A DNA stretch of 64,000 nt from DASSFG01 sp035547915. GTDB taxonomy: Bacteria; Planctomycetota; Planctomycetia; Pirellulales; JAICIG01. Within the stretch, counting starts at the first letter, position 1. Every line of letters begins with the position of its first letter. The position numbers and the translations under genes were made by a program. The notes below the pieces were generated by a model. The model did no database searches. It worked only from the letters and a program-made list of their open reading frames with translations, and was not told the origin of the DNA. The stretch covers positions 108,444 to 172,443 of the forward strand of contig DASZTS010000072.1 of the NCBI GenBank assembly GCA_035547915.1. Direction: 5' to 3'. This document shows, one piece after another, positions 44,472 to 52,990 of this stretch.

Positions 44472-44758
44472 CGCTCACGTCGGACAATGACCAAGGTGCT
44501 CCTGCACGATACGCCATTCTCCGATCGGCATATAGTGCCTCTGGCGTGCCGGTTATTTCGAATTCCGGGATTTTGCGATCGACGCGGCGAGCCGCTAAGC
44601 TGAGGTCGCGCTGTGGTGCAGAATTACGGCGGCGTGGCTGGTCTACCACGAGAACGTACCCGGACGAGCCGCTAACCGACGACCAGGAGCGCACGATGCT
44701 CGGCGCTCGGATAGCGATTTCCAACGGCGTTGCTGATGCGACTGACGGAGGATAGGCG

Positions 44759-45724
44759 ATGAAGACACTGTTGGTGCTCTCGATCTTGAGCGTCGTTGCG
44801 CTGGCGAAGGCAGAAGTCGAAGCAGCCGATGAGGCATCGACCGAGACGACCGCCGGCTGGGTGAAATGCCCCCAAAACCCGGTGTTGGGCGGCGATCTGG
44901 GAACCTGCTTCGACATCTCCGTTCTCAGGGAAGGAGACGTGTATCGCATGTGGTTCTCGTGGCGGCCGAAGAAGAGCATCGCCCTCGTCGAGAGCAAGGA
45001 TGGCATCGAGTGGAGCGAGCCGCTGATCGTCATCGGGCCGAACGGCGAGACGGACTGGGAGAACGATCTCAACCGCCCGGTCGTCATCAAGAACGGTGAG
45101 CGTTATCAGATGTGGTATACCGGACAGGCACGAGGCAAGTCGTGGATCGGTTATGCCACCAGCCGCGACGGCAAGGTGTGGCACCGTGAAAGCGACAGGC
45201 CCGTTCTTTCAGCAGAGCAGCCTTGGGAGAAGGTCGCCGTGATGTGCCCGCACGTCATCTATGACGAAGAATCAGAACTCTATCGCATGTGGTATTCGGG
45301 CGGCGAGCAATACGAGCCGGATGCGATCGGTCATGCGACGAGCCACGATGGGCTTGTCTGGAACAAGCACGAAAGCAATCCCATCTTCGAGTCGAAGGCG
45401 GATCTGGACTGGGAGAAAGACCGAGTGACGGCCTGTCAGGTCGTGCCCACGAGCAAGGGTTTCGTGATGTTCTACATCGGCTTTCGGGACCAGCACCACG
45501 CCCAGATCGGGATGGCGCTGTCGAGCGACGGCCTTACCGGTTGGAAACGCCACCCCGCCAACCCCATCATCCGCCCCGGCATGGAAAAGTGGGACCACGA
45601 TTCGTGCTACAAACCGTTTGCAATCCTCGAAGGCCAGAGGTGGCTTCTATGGTACAACGGGCGTCGCGGTGGCTTCGAGCAGATCGGGTTGGCCACTCAT
45701 GACGGAGCGGATTTGGGATTTTAG
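44759..45724 (+). CDS. Secreted five-bladed beta-propeller glycosidase-like protein
   Basis: A 321-residue protein with signal peptide (LLVLSILSVVALAKAE) and a GGAGG ribosome-binding site 7 nt before ATG 44759. Repeated segments of the type YRMWFSWRPKK, YQMWYTGQARG, YRMWYSGGEQYEPD and FVMFYIGFRDQHH, each followed by IGYATSRDG-like text, describe a five-bladed propeller as in GH43/GH117/GH130-type enzymes. Catalytic acids cannot be assigned. The stop codon TAG lies inside the dispersed palindromic element (copy R3). Confidence 0.82.
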   Translation: MKTLLVLSILSVVALAKAEVEAADEASTETTAGWVKCPQNPVLGGDLGTCFDISVLREGDVYRMWFSWRPKKSIALVESKDGIEWSEPLIVIGPNGETDWENDLNRPVVIKNGERYQMWYTGQARGKSWIGYATSRDGKVWHRESDRPVLSAEQPWEKVAVMCPHVIYDEESELYRMWYSGGEQYEPDAIGHATSHDGLVWNKHESNPIFESKADLDWEKDRVTACQVVPTSKGFVMFYIGFRDQHHAQIGMALSSDGLTGWKRHPANPIIRPGMEKWDHDSCYKPFAILEGQRWLLWYNGRRGGFEQIGLATHDGADLGF

Positions 45725-45803
45725 AGCAACCAGCAAAATCGGCGTTCCACGCCCGATTTTTTTCGCGGCGCTCCGATGTCGTGGTCTTGTCAGCAGTTTC
45801 AAG
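45721..45803 (+). repeat. Dispersed palindromic element, copy R3
   Basis: Forward copy that overlaps the stop codon of the propeller gene: TTAGAGCAACCAGC, then the core AAAATCGGCGTTCC-ACGCCCGATTTTTTT, then GCGCTCCG and TCTTGTCAGCAG. The left inner part (GGATCGAGCTC) is missing. Its core with T-run is placed as a terminator of that gene. Confidence 0.75.
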
Positions 45804-45881
45804 GCGTCGCATGAACCCGTTGTTCAAAGACACGAGGCGTGACGAGAATGGCCCGTTCGGCCACGATCCCTCGGAATCACG

Positions 45882-46298
45882 CTATTTGAGTTCCGATGTG
45901 CAGTGGCCACAACGCGTGGCCTTCATCGGCACACTCATCAGGCAATACGGACAATCTTTCATGCTCGGTGCGGGGGCCGCTTCTGGCCTTTTCAGTCGGT
46001 TCATGGCCTTGATCACCATGAAGATGGTGAATGCCACGATCAAGAAGTCGAGCACGGTGTCAATGAACACGCCATACTTGATCGCTACGGCGGGAGAGTC
46101 GCCGGCCGCTTCCTTGACGGTGATGGTAAGGTTCGAAAAGTCCACGTTGCCCAAAAGCACACCGATCGGCGGCATCAACACATCTCCCACCAACGACGAG
46201 ACGATCTTGCCAAACGCGGCGCCAATGATAATGCCCACAGCCATATCCACGACGTTCCCCTTCATCGCGAAGTCTTTGAATTCTTTCAGCATTCCCAT
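45882..46298 (-). CDS. mscL: Large-conductance mechanosensitive channel MscL with zinc ribbon tail
   Basis: A 138-residue protein. The MscL part (FKDFAMKGNVVDMAVGIIIG with AAFGKIVSSLVGDVLMPPIG, and the second membrane helix FIDTVLDFLIVAFTIFMVIK) is complete. After the linker NRLKRPEAAPAPSMKD the usual C-terminal helix bundle is replaced by a CxxC...CxxC ribbon (CPYCLMSVPMKATRCGHC). It is a stretch-activated emergency valve. The ribbon could make it respond to zinc or a partner, which is inference. It faces away from the propeller gene with R3 between. Confidence 0.95.
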   Translation of the reverse strand: MGMLKEFKDFAMKGNVVDMAVGIIIGAAFGKIVSSLVGDVLMPPIGVLLGNVDFSNLTITVKEAAGDSPAVAIKYGVFIDTVLDFLIVAFTIFMVIKAMNRLKRPEAAPAPSMKDCPYCLMSVPMKATRCGHCTSELK

Positions 46299-46614
46299 GA
46301 AACAACTCCAGAATGGGTTATGGAGATCGCCGACGAGGTTCTCAGAGCAAGCGACAAGACCGGATCGAGCTCCGAAAATCGGCGTTTCACTGCCGATTTT
46401 TCGCCGACCGCGTTCCGCCGTCAGCCGCTCTTATTAATAGTTTACTCGACGTCTGCGACGACAGGATCGATTCACGGGAGCTACCGCCTCCCCGTTCCCG
46501 TTTCCGAAGCCTTCGATCAGAGATGAAGTCGGCGCTGATTACATCCGGGGACGTACCTCTCCAAAAAGAAGCACGCCTGCCAGAGAAGCGGGCGACAAGC
46601 TGAGTACCGCTCCG
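46299..46614. other. Gene-free stretch with repeat copy R4
   Basis: 316 bp between mscL (starts at 46298, reading left) and the Cys-rich gene (ends at 46615). Apart from R4 at 46340-46433 I see no gene. Confidence 0.5.
46340..46433 (+). repeat. Dispersed palindromic element, copy R4
   Basis: Forward copy. It begins CTCAGAGCAAGCGACAAG, then ACCGGATCGAGCTCC, core AAAATCGGCGTTTCACTGCC with GATTTTT, GCGTTCCG, and ends TCAGCCGCTCTTA. The right inner arm (GGGTTTTG) is missing. Confidence 0.75.
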
Positions 46615-46968
46615 CTACGCCGAGCCGAAGGGAACGCCCGCAAATGTCGCCTGACGGCATTCCTCGGCGCAACGTCGGCATTCCACAGCACATCGCTGGC
46701 AGTGCTCGGCATCATGCTTTTCGCACTCGGCGCCGCAAACATCACAGACCTCGGCACATAGGCGACAAAGATCGGCGGCGAAGTGGGAACCACGGCTCAT
46801 GAAGGCCGCCGCACCCCAGCACATTTCTGCACAGTCACGGTCGAAACGGATGCACTGGGCCATCTTTTCGACATGGGGCTCGCTCAAACAAGCTTCCGCA
46901 CAATGCTCGCAGGCCTGGGCGCATTTCACGCAGGCGTCGATGCACATAGCGTATCGTTCATGGGACAT
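46615..46968 (-). CDS. Cys-rich four-helix bundle copper-storage-like protein
   Basis: A 117-residue protein from ATG 46968, with a strong GGGAGGGG 4 nt upstream; the longer frame is rejected for that reason. About twenty cysteines occur in CxxxC spacing (CIDACVKCAQACEHCAEAC, CAEMCW, CRLCAEVCDVCGAEC, CQRCAVECRRCAEEC), as in the Csp1/Csp3-type copper storage proteins and the four-helix bundle copper-binding family. It would bind many Cu(I) ions inside the bundle. No signal peptide is visible, so it is probably cytosolic. No copper regulator or pump is adjacent. Confidence 0.87.
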   Translation of the reverse strand: MSHERYAMCIDACVKCAQACEHCAEACLSEPHVEKMAQCIRFDRDCAEMCWGAAAFMSRGSHFAADLCRLCAEVCDVCGAECEKHDAEHCQRCAVECRRCAEECRQATFAGVPFGSA

Positions 46969-47091
46969 GGTCCCCTCCCATTCTAAAAACTCCCATCGAG
47001 GACTATCCTGACGATGCAACTCTTGCGCCGCGTCAGCTACGAATCCGCTTCAAAAACGGCTCGACAGGCCCGGCGGGTGAGCGAGAAAAAC

Positions 47092-48108
47092 ATGGGAAGC
47101 ATGCGAGTTGTCAGCGCTCGGCTGCGCCGGCCGCAATTCCGGCTCGCTACGCTTTTCATCCTCGTTACCGCGATCTGTGTCTTTCTCGGCATCCGCGTGT
47201 CGCGGGAGCGTGCCTACCGTCAGCGGCTCGCGGCCGTGCAGGTATTGGATGCCGCCCCTTTCGCCTTCAGCAGCATCTATGTCGCTCCGCCCGACGATGG
47301 TGGCGAATTGCTGATCGGTATCGACAAAGAGGCCCTGGAACCAGGCGACGCAGTCACGACGATTGACTTCAACCCTATGCGCGATGGTGCGCTGACGGAC
47401 GAACAGACTGCGGCTATTCTGTGCTTCCCGACCCTGAAGGAACTGCGCCTGGGCGGCCCGGGTATCACCGAGGCGCGATTGGCGAAGATTGCGGAGCTGC
47501 CGTGCTTGGAATACCTCGACATCTCGGATGCTGACGTGAATGACGACACGGTTCGTCCTTTGGTCGAGTTGAGATCGCTGCGCACGCTCGGCCTCGACGG
47601 CACTGACATCTCCGACGTCGCCTTGAAACGCCTTTCCGGTTTGCACGAATTACGGCATCTCGGCTTGGTCAACACGCGCATCACCGACGCGGGACTGCGT
47701 CATATTAGCGCATTCCGCTCGCTTCGGGCCCTCCATTTGAGTGGGACACGGATTTCCGGTTCCGGCCTCAAGCATCTCTCCGATTTGGCGTACCTTGAGG
47801 TCCTTGGTCTTGAAGACACGGACGTGGACGATGAGGGCCTGCACCATCTGGCACGGTTACCCCGCCTGCGCGAGCTGGCTCTTTCCCCGCATATCAGCGA
47901 CGAAGGGCTCGAAGTGTTGCGGCGCTGCGATCGGCTGAACCAACTTGTCGTGCGGAAATGTGCCATCTCCGACGACGGACTCTGGCGCCTGCGCAACATA
48001 ACAACCCTGCGCCAGGTCTTCGCCGAACACGCGACGTCGATCACCGCCGACGGCGCGGCGCGACTCAGCGGTGTTCGCGCCGGCTTCGACATTTACTGGA
48101 AGGACTGA
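47092..48108 (+). CDS. Membrane-anchored leucine-rich-repeat protein 1
   Basis: About 338 residues from ATG 47092; the open frame reaches 47014 but the MGSMRVVSARLRRPQF start fits the shared N-terminal pattern of neighbours. RRPQFRLATLFILVTAICVF is a single membrane anchor with the FxLxxLF motif. From about residue 110 follow roughly eight LRR units of 24 residues (LPCLEYLDISDADVNDDTV, LHELRHLGLVNTRITDAGL, LAYLEVLGLEDTDVDDEGL). The LRR type is the GALA/cysteine-containing-like one with DxGL ends. Its stop overlaps the next start by one base (TGATG), so the two LRR genes are coupled. Confidence 0.85.
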   Translation: MGSMRVVSARLRRPQFRLATLFILVTAICVFLGIRVSRERAYRQRLAAVQVLDAAPFAFSSIYVAPPDDGGELLIGIDKEALEPGDAVTTIDFNPMRDGALTDEQTAAILCFPTLKELRLGGPGITEARLAKIAELPCLEYLDISDADVNDDTVRPLVELRSLRTLGLDGTDISDVALKRLSGLHELRHLGLVNTRITDAGLRHISAFRSLRALHLSGTRISGSGLKHLSDLAYLEVLGLEDTDVDDEGLHHLARLPRLRELALSPHISDEGLEVLRRCDRLNQLVVRKCAISDDGLWRLRNITTLRQVFAEHATSITADGAARLSGVRAGFDIYWKD

Positions 48109-48977
48109 TGCCCGCCATCCACGTCCGTCGCTGGCTGAGAACGAAAACGCGCGCTCTCCTGGCCGCCGCGGTCGTCGTTTCATTCCTGGCGACGATCTGG
48201 GCCTGGCACGAGAAGGCCGAGTCCGATCCATGCGATCTACCACCACTCTCGATCGACCGCATCCCCAGAGACGTCACGCAGACGTACATCGGCCTTGCCT
48301 ATACGCCGGACCTCTGGCATTACGACATGATTCACGACGAGCAGCTCGACGAGCTGGTGGAACGGCTCCCGTCACTCGAGGAACTCGACCTGTCGGACAC
48401 GTGCGTGGGCGACGAGGGTGTTCGGCATCTCGCGGCATCGCAGTCTCTGCGGGTGCTGCACCTGCCGCGCACCAATATATCCGACACGGCCTTGAAACAT
48501 CTCGCTTCGTTGCAGACCTTGGAGATGCTCGACCTGACCGGGACGAGGGTTACCGACGCGGGCGTTCGCCATCTCGCCCGCCTCGCGCGGCTGCGTGTGC
48601 TGCGCTTGGGGGGCACCCAGATCTCCGACGCCGCCTTGGCCGATCTATCGCATCTGTCTACGTTGGAAGACCTGCACTTCGAGGGCGACAACGTGGGCGA
48701 CGAGGGCTTGCGGCGGCTCGTCGATCTACCGAGATTGGAGTACCTCGATCTCAGGGCGACTCGCGTCACTGACCAGGGCCTGGGAACGCTCGCTCGGTCC
48801 GACTCGCTGCGAACCATCGTCCTCGAAAGCTGCCCCATCTCCGACGCTGGCATATTCGACCTCGTCCGCGCGAAATCCCTGCGGCACCTCTGGCTCCACG
48901 GCGCGAAATCCGTCACCTCCCACGGCGTGGCCAGGGTCATCGAACACAGCCCGGAACTTCACACCTATTGGCCCTGA
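48108..48977 (+). CDS. Membrane-anchored leucine-rich-repeat protein 2
   Basis: A 289-residue protein from ATG 48108, overlapping the previous stop by 1 bp. An N-terminal anchor (RALLAAAVVVSFLATIWAW) precedes about seven LRR units (LPSLEELDLSDTCVGDEGV, LQTLEMLDLTGTRVTDAGV, LPRLEYLDLRATRVTDQGL). It is a sister of the gene upstream: same type of repeats, different anchor. Partner binding outside the membrane is the usual role of bacterial LRRs, with target unknown. Confidence 0.85.
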   Translation: MPAIHVRRWLRTKTRALLAAAVVVSFLATIWAWHEKAESDPCDLPPLSIDRIPRDVTQTYIGLAYTPDLWHYDMIHDEQLDELVERLPSLEELDLSDTCVGDEGVRHLAASQSLRVLHLPRTNISDTALKHLASLQTLEMLDLTGTRVTDAGVRHLARLARLRVLRLGGTQISDAALADLSHLSTLEDLHFEGDNVGDEGLRRLVDLPRLEYLDLRATRVTDQGLGTLARSDSLRTIVLESCPISDAGIFDLVRAKSLRHLWLHGAKSVTSHGVARVIEHSPELHTYWP

Positions 48978-49105
48978 GCTCGGCTCGCGGAGGGACCGGG
49001 GACACAGGAATACATGGGAGTAACGCGCCTCTTGGGTCCGACAGACTCTTTGCACCGTTCTGGTTCGGTCTTCCCGTGCCGCGGCCGGCGCGTTAGCTTT
49101 TCGGT

Positions 49106-49432
49106 ATGGATAAGCGCGCCTTCCGATTCAGCTTGCCGGATCTATTTGCCGCGATGGCGGCGATCGCCACCGCTCTGGTGCCCTTCGTCTACTTCTCGTT
49201 CGGTGCCGCCCTCGCGCTGCTCGGTTGTGTCGCTCTCGGTGTCCACGCGTTGAGACGGCCGGTGCGTTTCCTGATGGCGGCGAGCCTATTCGCCTTCGCG
49301 GTCGGTGTTGGCGTTCTGCTGAGCAATAGCAACGGCGGCCCCGCCGAAGGCACCGTCTTGCTGGCTCCGCTCGTGCTAGCCGCGGCCAGCCGTCAAATAG
49401 CCAAGAAGCGGGCGTTGGTTCACTTCGACTAG
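49106..49432 (+). CDS. Small three-helix membrane protein with FSL motif
   Basis: A 108-residue protein. It begins MDKRAFRFSLPDLFAAMAAI, a variant of the FxLRxLL anchor, and has about three hydrophobic segments (FVYFSFGAALALLGCVALGV, FLMAASLFAFAVGVGVLL, VLLAPLVLAAASRQI). No domain is recognised. A ribosome-binding site is not obvious. Context: after the LRR pair and before the large membrane LRR protein. Confidence 0.68.
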   Translation: MDKRAFRFSLPDLFAAMAAIATALVPFVYFSFGAALALLGCVALGVHALRRPVRFLMAASLFAFAVGVGVLLSNSNGGPAEGTVLLAPLVLAAASRQIAKKRALVHFD

Positions 49433-49473
49433 ACGGATTCATCGCGAACGCCGCGAGGAGGAGCGAGCGATTG

Positions 49474-49580
49474 TTAGAGAAACGGACGGAAACGGCTCTC
49501 GCTCCCAAAAGATCGGCGTCTCACGGCCGAGTTTTTGCCCGTGGCGCTCCGGCTTTCAAGTTCTGTCAGCCGCTCTCAGA
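49474..49580 (+). repeat. Dispersed palindromic element, copy R5
   Basis: Forward full-length copy: TTAGAGAAACGGACGGAAAC, then core AAAGATCGGCGTCTCACGGCCGAGTTTTT, GGCGCTCCGGCTTTCAAG, and TTCTGTCAGCCGCTCTCAG. It lies 42 bp after the stop of the preceding gene. An open frame crosses it, but no start signal is needed within it. Confidence 0.75.
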
Positions 49581-49641
49581 CCAACGGCCGGTCGATGGCC
49601 ACGGATCGGCTCAGCCCACGCGGCGAGCGGGGAGCGCTCCG

Positions 49642-51516
49642 TTGGGGTTGCTCTTGCTGGTGCAATCCGGAATCGTAATTCTGGTGCCCTGGACCGGGGG
49701 CGATCCCTATCTAACGTGGTCTGGCGCCATGTTGGCTTTGGCTGCGGGGAGCTTGCTGGCGTGGCCTCCCCTTTTAGCGATTTGGGCTGCCCTGGGCGCA
49801 AATGGCGTCTTCGTGCGATTCACGCTGACGCTTTGGTTGGCCTGCACTCTCGGTCTTGCTCAGCTTTACGCGGTAAATCGCAACATTGGGGAACAAGGCC
49901 TAACGAATTGGACACTGGGAACGCTCTACGAACCAGTCGGAGGGTTGCTAGTCTTCGGCGCCCTGCAAATACCGTTGTGGCTGTGTCGGGTGCTCGGCCG
50001 CTGGCGGCTCAACGCCGCGACGTGCGGAACGCCCAGCGATGAGGAGAGCCTCTCCGATCACACCGCGACCAAAGGTCTTGGTCAGTTCTCGGTACGGTAT
50101 TTGATCGGTTCGATACTGGCCGTCGCCTTGTTACTACAAGGATGGCGTGTGGTATGCCAGGATGTACGGCTAAGCCTGGGAAATCTCCATCAGATTCTCC
50201 GCAGCCTAGACGTACTCCGCACCGGACACGTCACCGCGGGGCTCACCGTCATCCTGCTCGCATGGGTCATGTTGGCCGGCGGGCGACGGTACCGGCTTCG
50301 CGCGGCATTCGGCTTGGCGATTATGGCGGTGCTGGTCTCCTTCGGTAGGCTGATGGAAAACTACGACGAAGAGCACTACATGCCGGTAGCTGAGCGCCTG
50401 GTGTGCCAGATCGGCGCCGTGTTAAACGGGCTGATCAGCTTTTCTGTTGTTCGTGCCTGGGGCTATCGGTTAGAGCGGCAGAAGACGACCGTGCGAGATG
50501 ACGAGCGCTCACTGATTGCAGCGGCCACGCCTTCAAGATTCTATTCTTTTGTCGCAACATCAACGCTGGCCGTTGTGGCGGTAGGCTTGCTAGGAAGCGT
50601 TCCTCATCGTCTCGGCCAATGGCACCGCAGCGAAATCGAGTTTACCTGGAGCCGTATCGGGCTAAAGACCGTCGTTTCTGATGACGGGACGATCTCAGAG
50701 CTAAGATGCCGTCACGCTCCGCCGCTACCCGATGACATTTGCCGCCGAATCTCGGAGCTGGTCGATCTACGGGTTCTGGATCTGACCGGTTCGACGATAG
50801 ACGACCGGCAACTTGCCCTGCTTCTTCCGCTTTCACGCCTTGAGAAGTTGACGCTCTGCTCCACGAACATCACGGGCCTCGAGTGGCTTTCGCAGTTTCC
50901 GCGTCTCGAGCATTTGAGCCTGAGAAACACGGTCATTACCGATTCCGATTTGGCGAACTTGACGACGTTGCCGCACCTTGCGACGCTCGATCTATCGTTG
51001 ACAGAGGTTACGGACGACGGGCTAACGATCTTGGAGCGCCTGCCGGCTTTGAAGAGGCTCGACTTGAGTCTGACCGCAGTCTCCGGTGCCCGGACGGAGA
51101 CGTTGCGCAGGTCAAACCCGCAAGCAAATATCGACTCGGGTGCCAGCAATGCCCTCTTGCAGGACTTGTTTATGTTGACCAAGGAATACGCCTTGCATTC
51201 GTCGGATGGCCCCTTTAACGAGAGACATCGTGGTGGATCTCGTCGAGTCAGACTCAAAAAATTACACGCGCGAGGCGCCCTCGCGAAGAATGGAGAGGTA
51301 GAGTCGGTGAGTGGGGTTGGAATCGTTTCGTTGTTGGGAACCCAACCCGAACTCGAAGACCTGGACTTGCGAGAATCCTCTGTGAACGATTTCGACGTCG
51401 ATTTCTTGGTGAGGTTAAAAAGCCTCAGACGCCTCGACTTGCGAGGCTCAAACATCACCGACGAGGGCGCCACGAAGTTGGCTCAAGCTCTGCCCAAGTG
51501 CGAAATCCTGCGGTAG
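49642..51516 (+). CDS. Polytopic membrane protein with C-terminal leucine-rich repeats
   Basis: About 624 residues. The frame is open from 49471, but that part is repeat R5 read through, so I place the start at TTG 49642, which has GGGGAG 7 nt upstream and opens directly into a membrane segment (LGLLLLVQSGIVILVPW). About eight hydrophobic segments occupy residues 1-350, with an internal FxxR anchor-like block (GQFSVRYLIGSILAVALLLQ). The last 270 residues are LRRs (LVDLRVLDLTGSTIDDRQL, LPHLATLDLSLTEVTDDGL, KSLRRLDLRGSNITDEGA). It has a different codon mix, with more A/T than nearby genes. Role unknown. Confidence 0.75.
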   Translation: MGLLLLVQSGIVILVPWTGGDPYLTWSGAMLALAAGSLLAWPPLLAIWAALGANGVFVRFTLTLWLACTLGLAQLYAVNRNIGEQGLTNWTLGTLYEPVGGLLVFGALQIPLWLCRVLGRWRLNAATCGTPSDEESLSDHTATKGLGQFSVRYLIGSILAVALLLQGWRVVCQDVRLSLGNLHQILRSLDVLRTGHVTAGLTVILLAWVMLAGGRRYRLRAAFGLAIMAVLVSFGRLMENYDEEHYMPVAERLVCQIGAVLNGLISFSVVRAWGYRLERQKTTVRDDERSLIAAATPSRFYSFVATSTLAVVAVGLLGSVPHRLGQWHRSEIEFTWSRIGLKTVVSDDGTISELRCRHAPPLPDDICRRISELVDLRVLDLTGSTIDDRQLALLLPLSRLEKLTLCSTNITGLEWLSQFPRLEHLSLRNTVITDSDLANLTTLPHLATLDLSLTEVTDDGLTILERLPALKRLDLSLTAVSGARTETLRRSNPQANIDSGASNALLQDLFMLTKEYALHSSDGPFNERHRGGSRRVRLKKLHARGALAKNGEVESVSGVGIVSLLGTQPELEDLDLRESSVNDFDVDFLVRLKSLRRLDLRGSNITDEGATKLAQALPKCEILR

Positions 51517-51530
51517 GAGCGCCACCAAGG

Positions 51531-52156
51531 TCACTCGCTCGGTCCAAGGGTGCTACCGCTCGGTCCGCGGTCGTTGGGCGGCTGCCAGAACCCGGCGCAG
51601 ACCTCGTTCGCTTCCGACCAGCGGTCGATGCCGTGGCGGGACAAGGTCCAGACGAGAGCCTGCCGCGCAAGGTCGAAGGGATGGAACTTCGATTCGGCCC
51701 GGCCAGCCGGAATGCGCTCGACGACCTCCTGCGCCCAAGACGGATCGACATGCGCCGCCGCGATGGCCAGATCTCTTCCGAATCGTGTCGCCAGCGCGGC
51801 CGACTGCATCGCCTGCGGTGACTTGAGTTCCGTCCGCGCGGCCGCCGTCAGTTGCTCCGCCCGCGCCGCAAACGGTTGAACCAGGGTCCGCGCCAGATCG
51901 CGATCGTATCGCGCGAGCATCTTCGCCAGCGCGAGATCGGACAGTTCGATCACGTCGTCGAAATGGTCGTAGCGCGGCCGCGGCAAGCGCAACGCCACCG
52001 ATCGCCACATGATCTCGCGACACAGATCGAGCGCCACGCGCTCGGCGATCGGCAGCAACCACGCGGCCGTTATCGGTCGTGCGCCGTGGTATTGGAAACG
52101 GAGGCCATCATCGTCGGCGATGCCCGCCAGCTCGCCGCGTACCAGCGTCTGGAGAA
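51531..52156 (-). pseudogene. 3' fragment of an unknown gene, fused to a hydrolase fragment
   Basis: The frame reads naturally from QLLQTLVRGELAGIADDDG through to SGSTLGPSE but is blocked by a stop just before it, at about 52180, so the N-terminus is missing. A 175-residue ORF begins at an internal ATG at 52058. Composition (Leu/Arg/Ala, helical; AIAAAHVDPSWAQEVVERI, FDLARQALVWTLSRHGIDRW) is that of a helical planctomycete protein, family unknown. The upstream neighbour in the opposite-frame junction is a truncated alpha/beta hydrolase. Deletion of the segment between two genes explains both. Confidence 0.65.
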
Positions 52157-52426
52157 GCTGCCGGCGGCCACCTCACGCGGGGCGACCACGACGCAGCGCA
52201 ACTGCCCCTTGACCTGCGTGCGCACGGCATTCCCTTCGTCCGCCGCCGCCTTGTACGGCTTGATGCTCAGGTCCGTCTCGTCCATCAAGAAGTCATAGCG
52301 ATCGAACCCGTGCCAACTCGTCTTCTCGTTGCCGAAAGCTGGCGGCGCGGCGCCCGACGACGGAGATGAGAACCCCAAGGCCGCAGTTACGACAGCGACC
52401 GAGATCAACCGTGCCGCCGATTTCAT
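52070..52426 (-). pseudogene. 5' fragment of an alpha/beta-hydrolase gene
   Basis: From ATG 52426 a signal peptide (RLISVAVVTAALGFSS) and then NEKTSWHGFDRYDFLMDETD and GQLRCVVVAPREVAAGS match the usual beginning of planctomycete exported alpha/beta hydrolases, where the text would continue with a PWSWRG-like oxyanion block. Here it breaks at residue 90 (about 52160) into 28 unrelated residues (SFSRRWYAASWRASPTMM) and stops. The nucleophile and the rest of the enzyme are gone. Overlaps the fragment at 51531-52156 by a frame shift at the junction. Confidence 0.72.
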
Positions 52427-52732
52427 CGTTGTGTTCTCCGAGACTTGGGCCCTGCTTTGTCTTCGAGCCCAGACGCAATGAACTCGACGGCCACCGCCTC
52501 GGTGTGTGGATGGCTCAAGAAGACGTCGTATCGGGTTCTGCCCGTCCTCGGTCATCGTTTTGCCCAGGAATCTTCGCTCGTGTGCACGGTACCCTTCAGT
52601 CGGGAGGATCCTGTCGTGAGCGACCTCTTTCCTATAGCGTCATCATGCCAAGACGGCTGTCAATCATCGGGGTAATCGCACCGACCGCAAGGCACCGACA
52701 CAGCCGACGATGTTGATTAACTTCCCTTCCAA

Positions 52733-52834
52733 GGGCCGCTGACAAAACCTGGAAGTCCAAGCGCCGTAGGCGGAGAATCGGCCATGAAACGCCGATTTTT
52801 CTGGAGCACAATCTGGTTTTGTCGGTTGCCGTTA
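52733..52834 (-). repeat. Dispersed palindromic element, copy R6 (reverse)
   Basis: Reverse-orientation copy. On the plus strand it begins GGGCCGCTGACAAAACC, then AAGCGCCGTAGGCGG, then AGAATCGGCCATGAAACGCC with GATTTTT, and ends GGTTTTGTCGGTTGCCGTTA. It shows the arms GACAAAACC and GGTTTTGTC best of all copies. Confidence 0.8.
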
Positions 52835-52879
52835 GATAGGCGATGGCTGGTCGTGAACCAATACGCGCCCGTTTTGTTG

Positions 52880-52990
52880 CGGATTATTGTCGATTCGCTA
52901 GGCTCGAAACGACACGTGCCGAGACCGCGTGTCGTGTACTGATGCGACCCTCGCCGGGAGCGTTCACTTCCGGCGAGGGTTTTTTGTTTG
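52880..52990 (+). ncRNA. Candidate small RNA with terminator
   Basis: Two consecutive stem-loops lie in a gene-free stretch. The first pairs ACGACACG (52909-52916) with CGTGTCGT (52928-52935). The second pairs ACCCTCGCCGG (52947-52957) with CCGGCGAGGGT (52970-52980) and is followed by TTTTTTG. The second is an intrinsic terminator on the plus strand with no plus-strand gene upstream. The 5' end is not determined, and no convincing -35/-10 is placed. Confidence 0.45.
52947..52990 (+). terminator. Intrinsic terminator without an upstream gene
   Basis: An 11-bp GC-rich stem (ACCCTCGCCGG / CCGGCGAGGGT), 12-nt loop, then TTTTTTG. The nearest upstream plus-strand gene ends at 51516, more than 1.4 kb away. 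Confidence 0.82.

Noticed and set aside
51553..52062. An alternative 169-residue frame across the gene fragment
   Set aside because: Its composition is shadow-like (Arg, Gly, Ala), while the neighbouring frame reads as normal helical protein.
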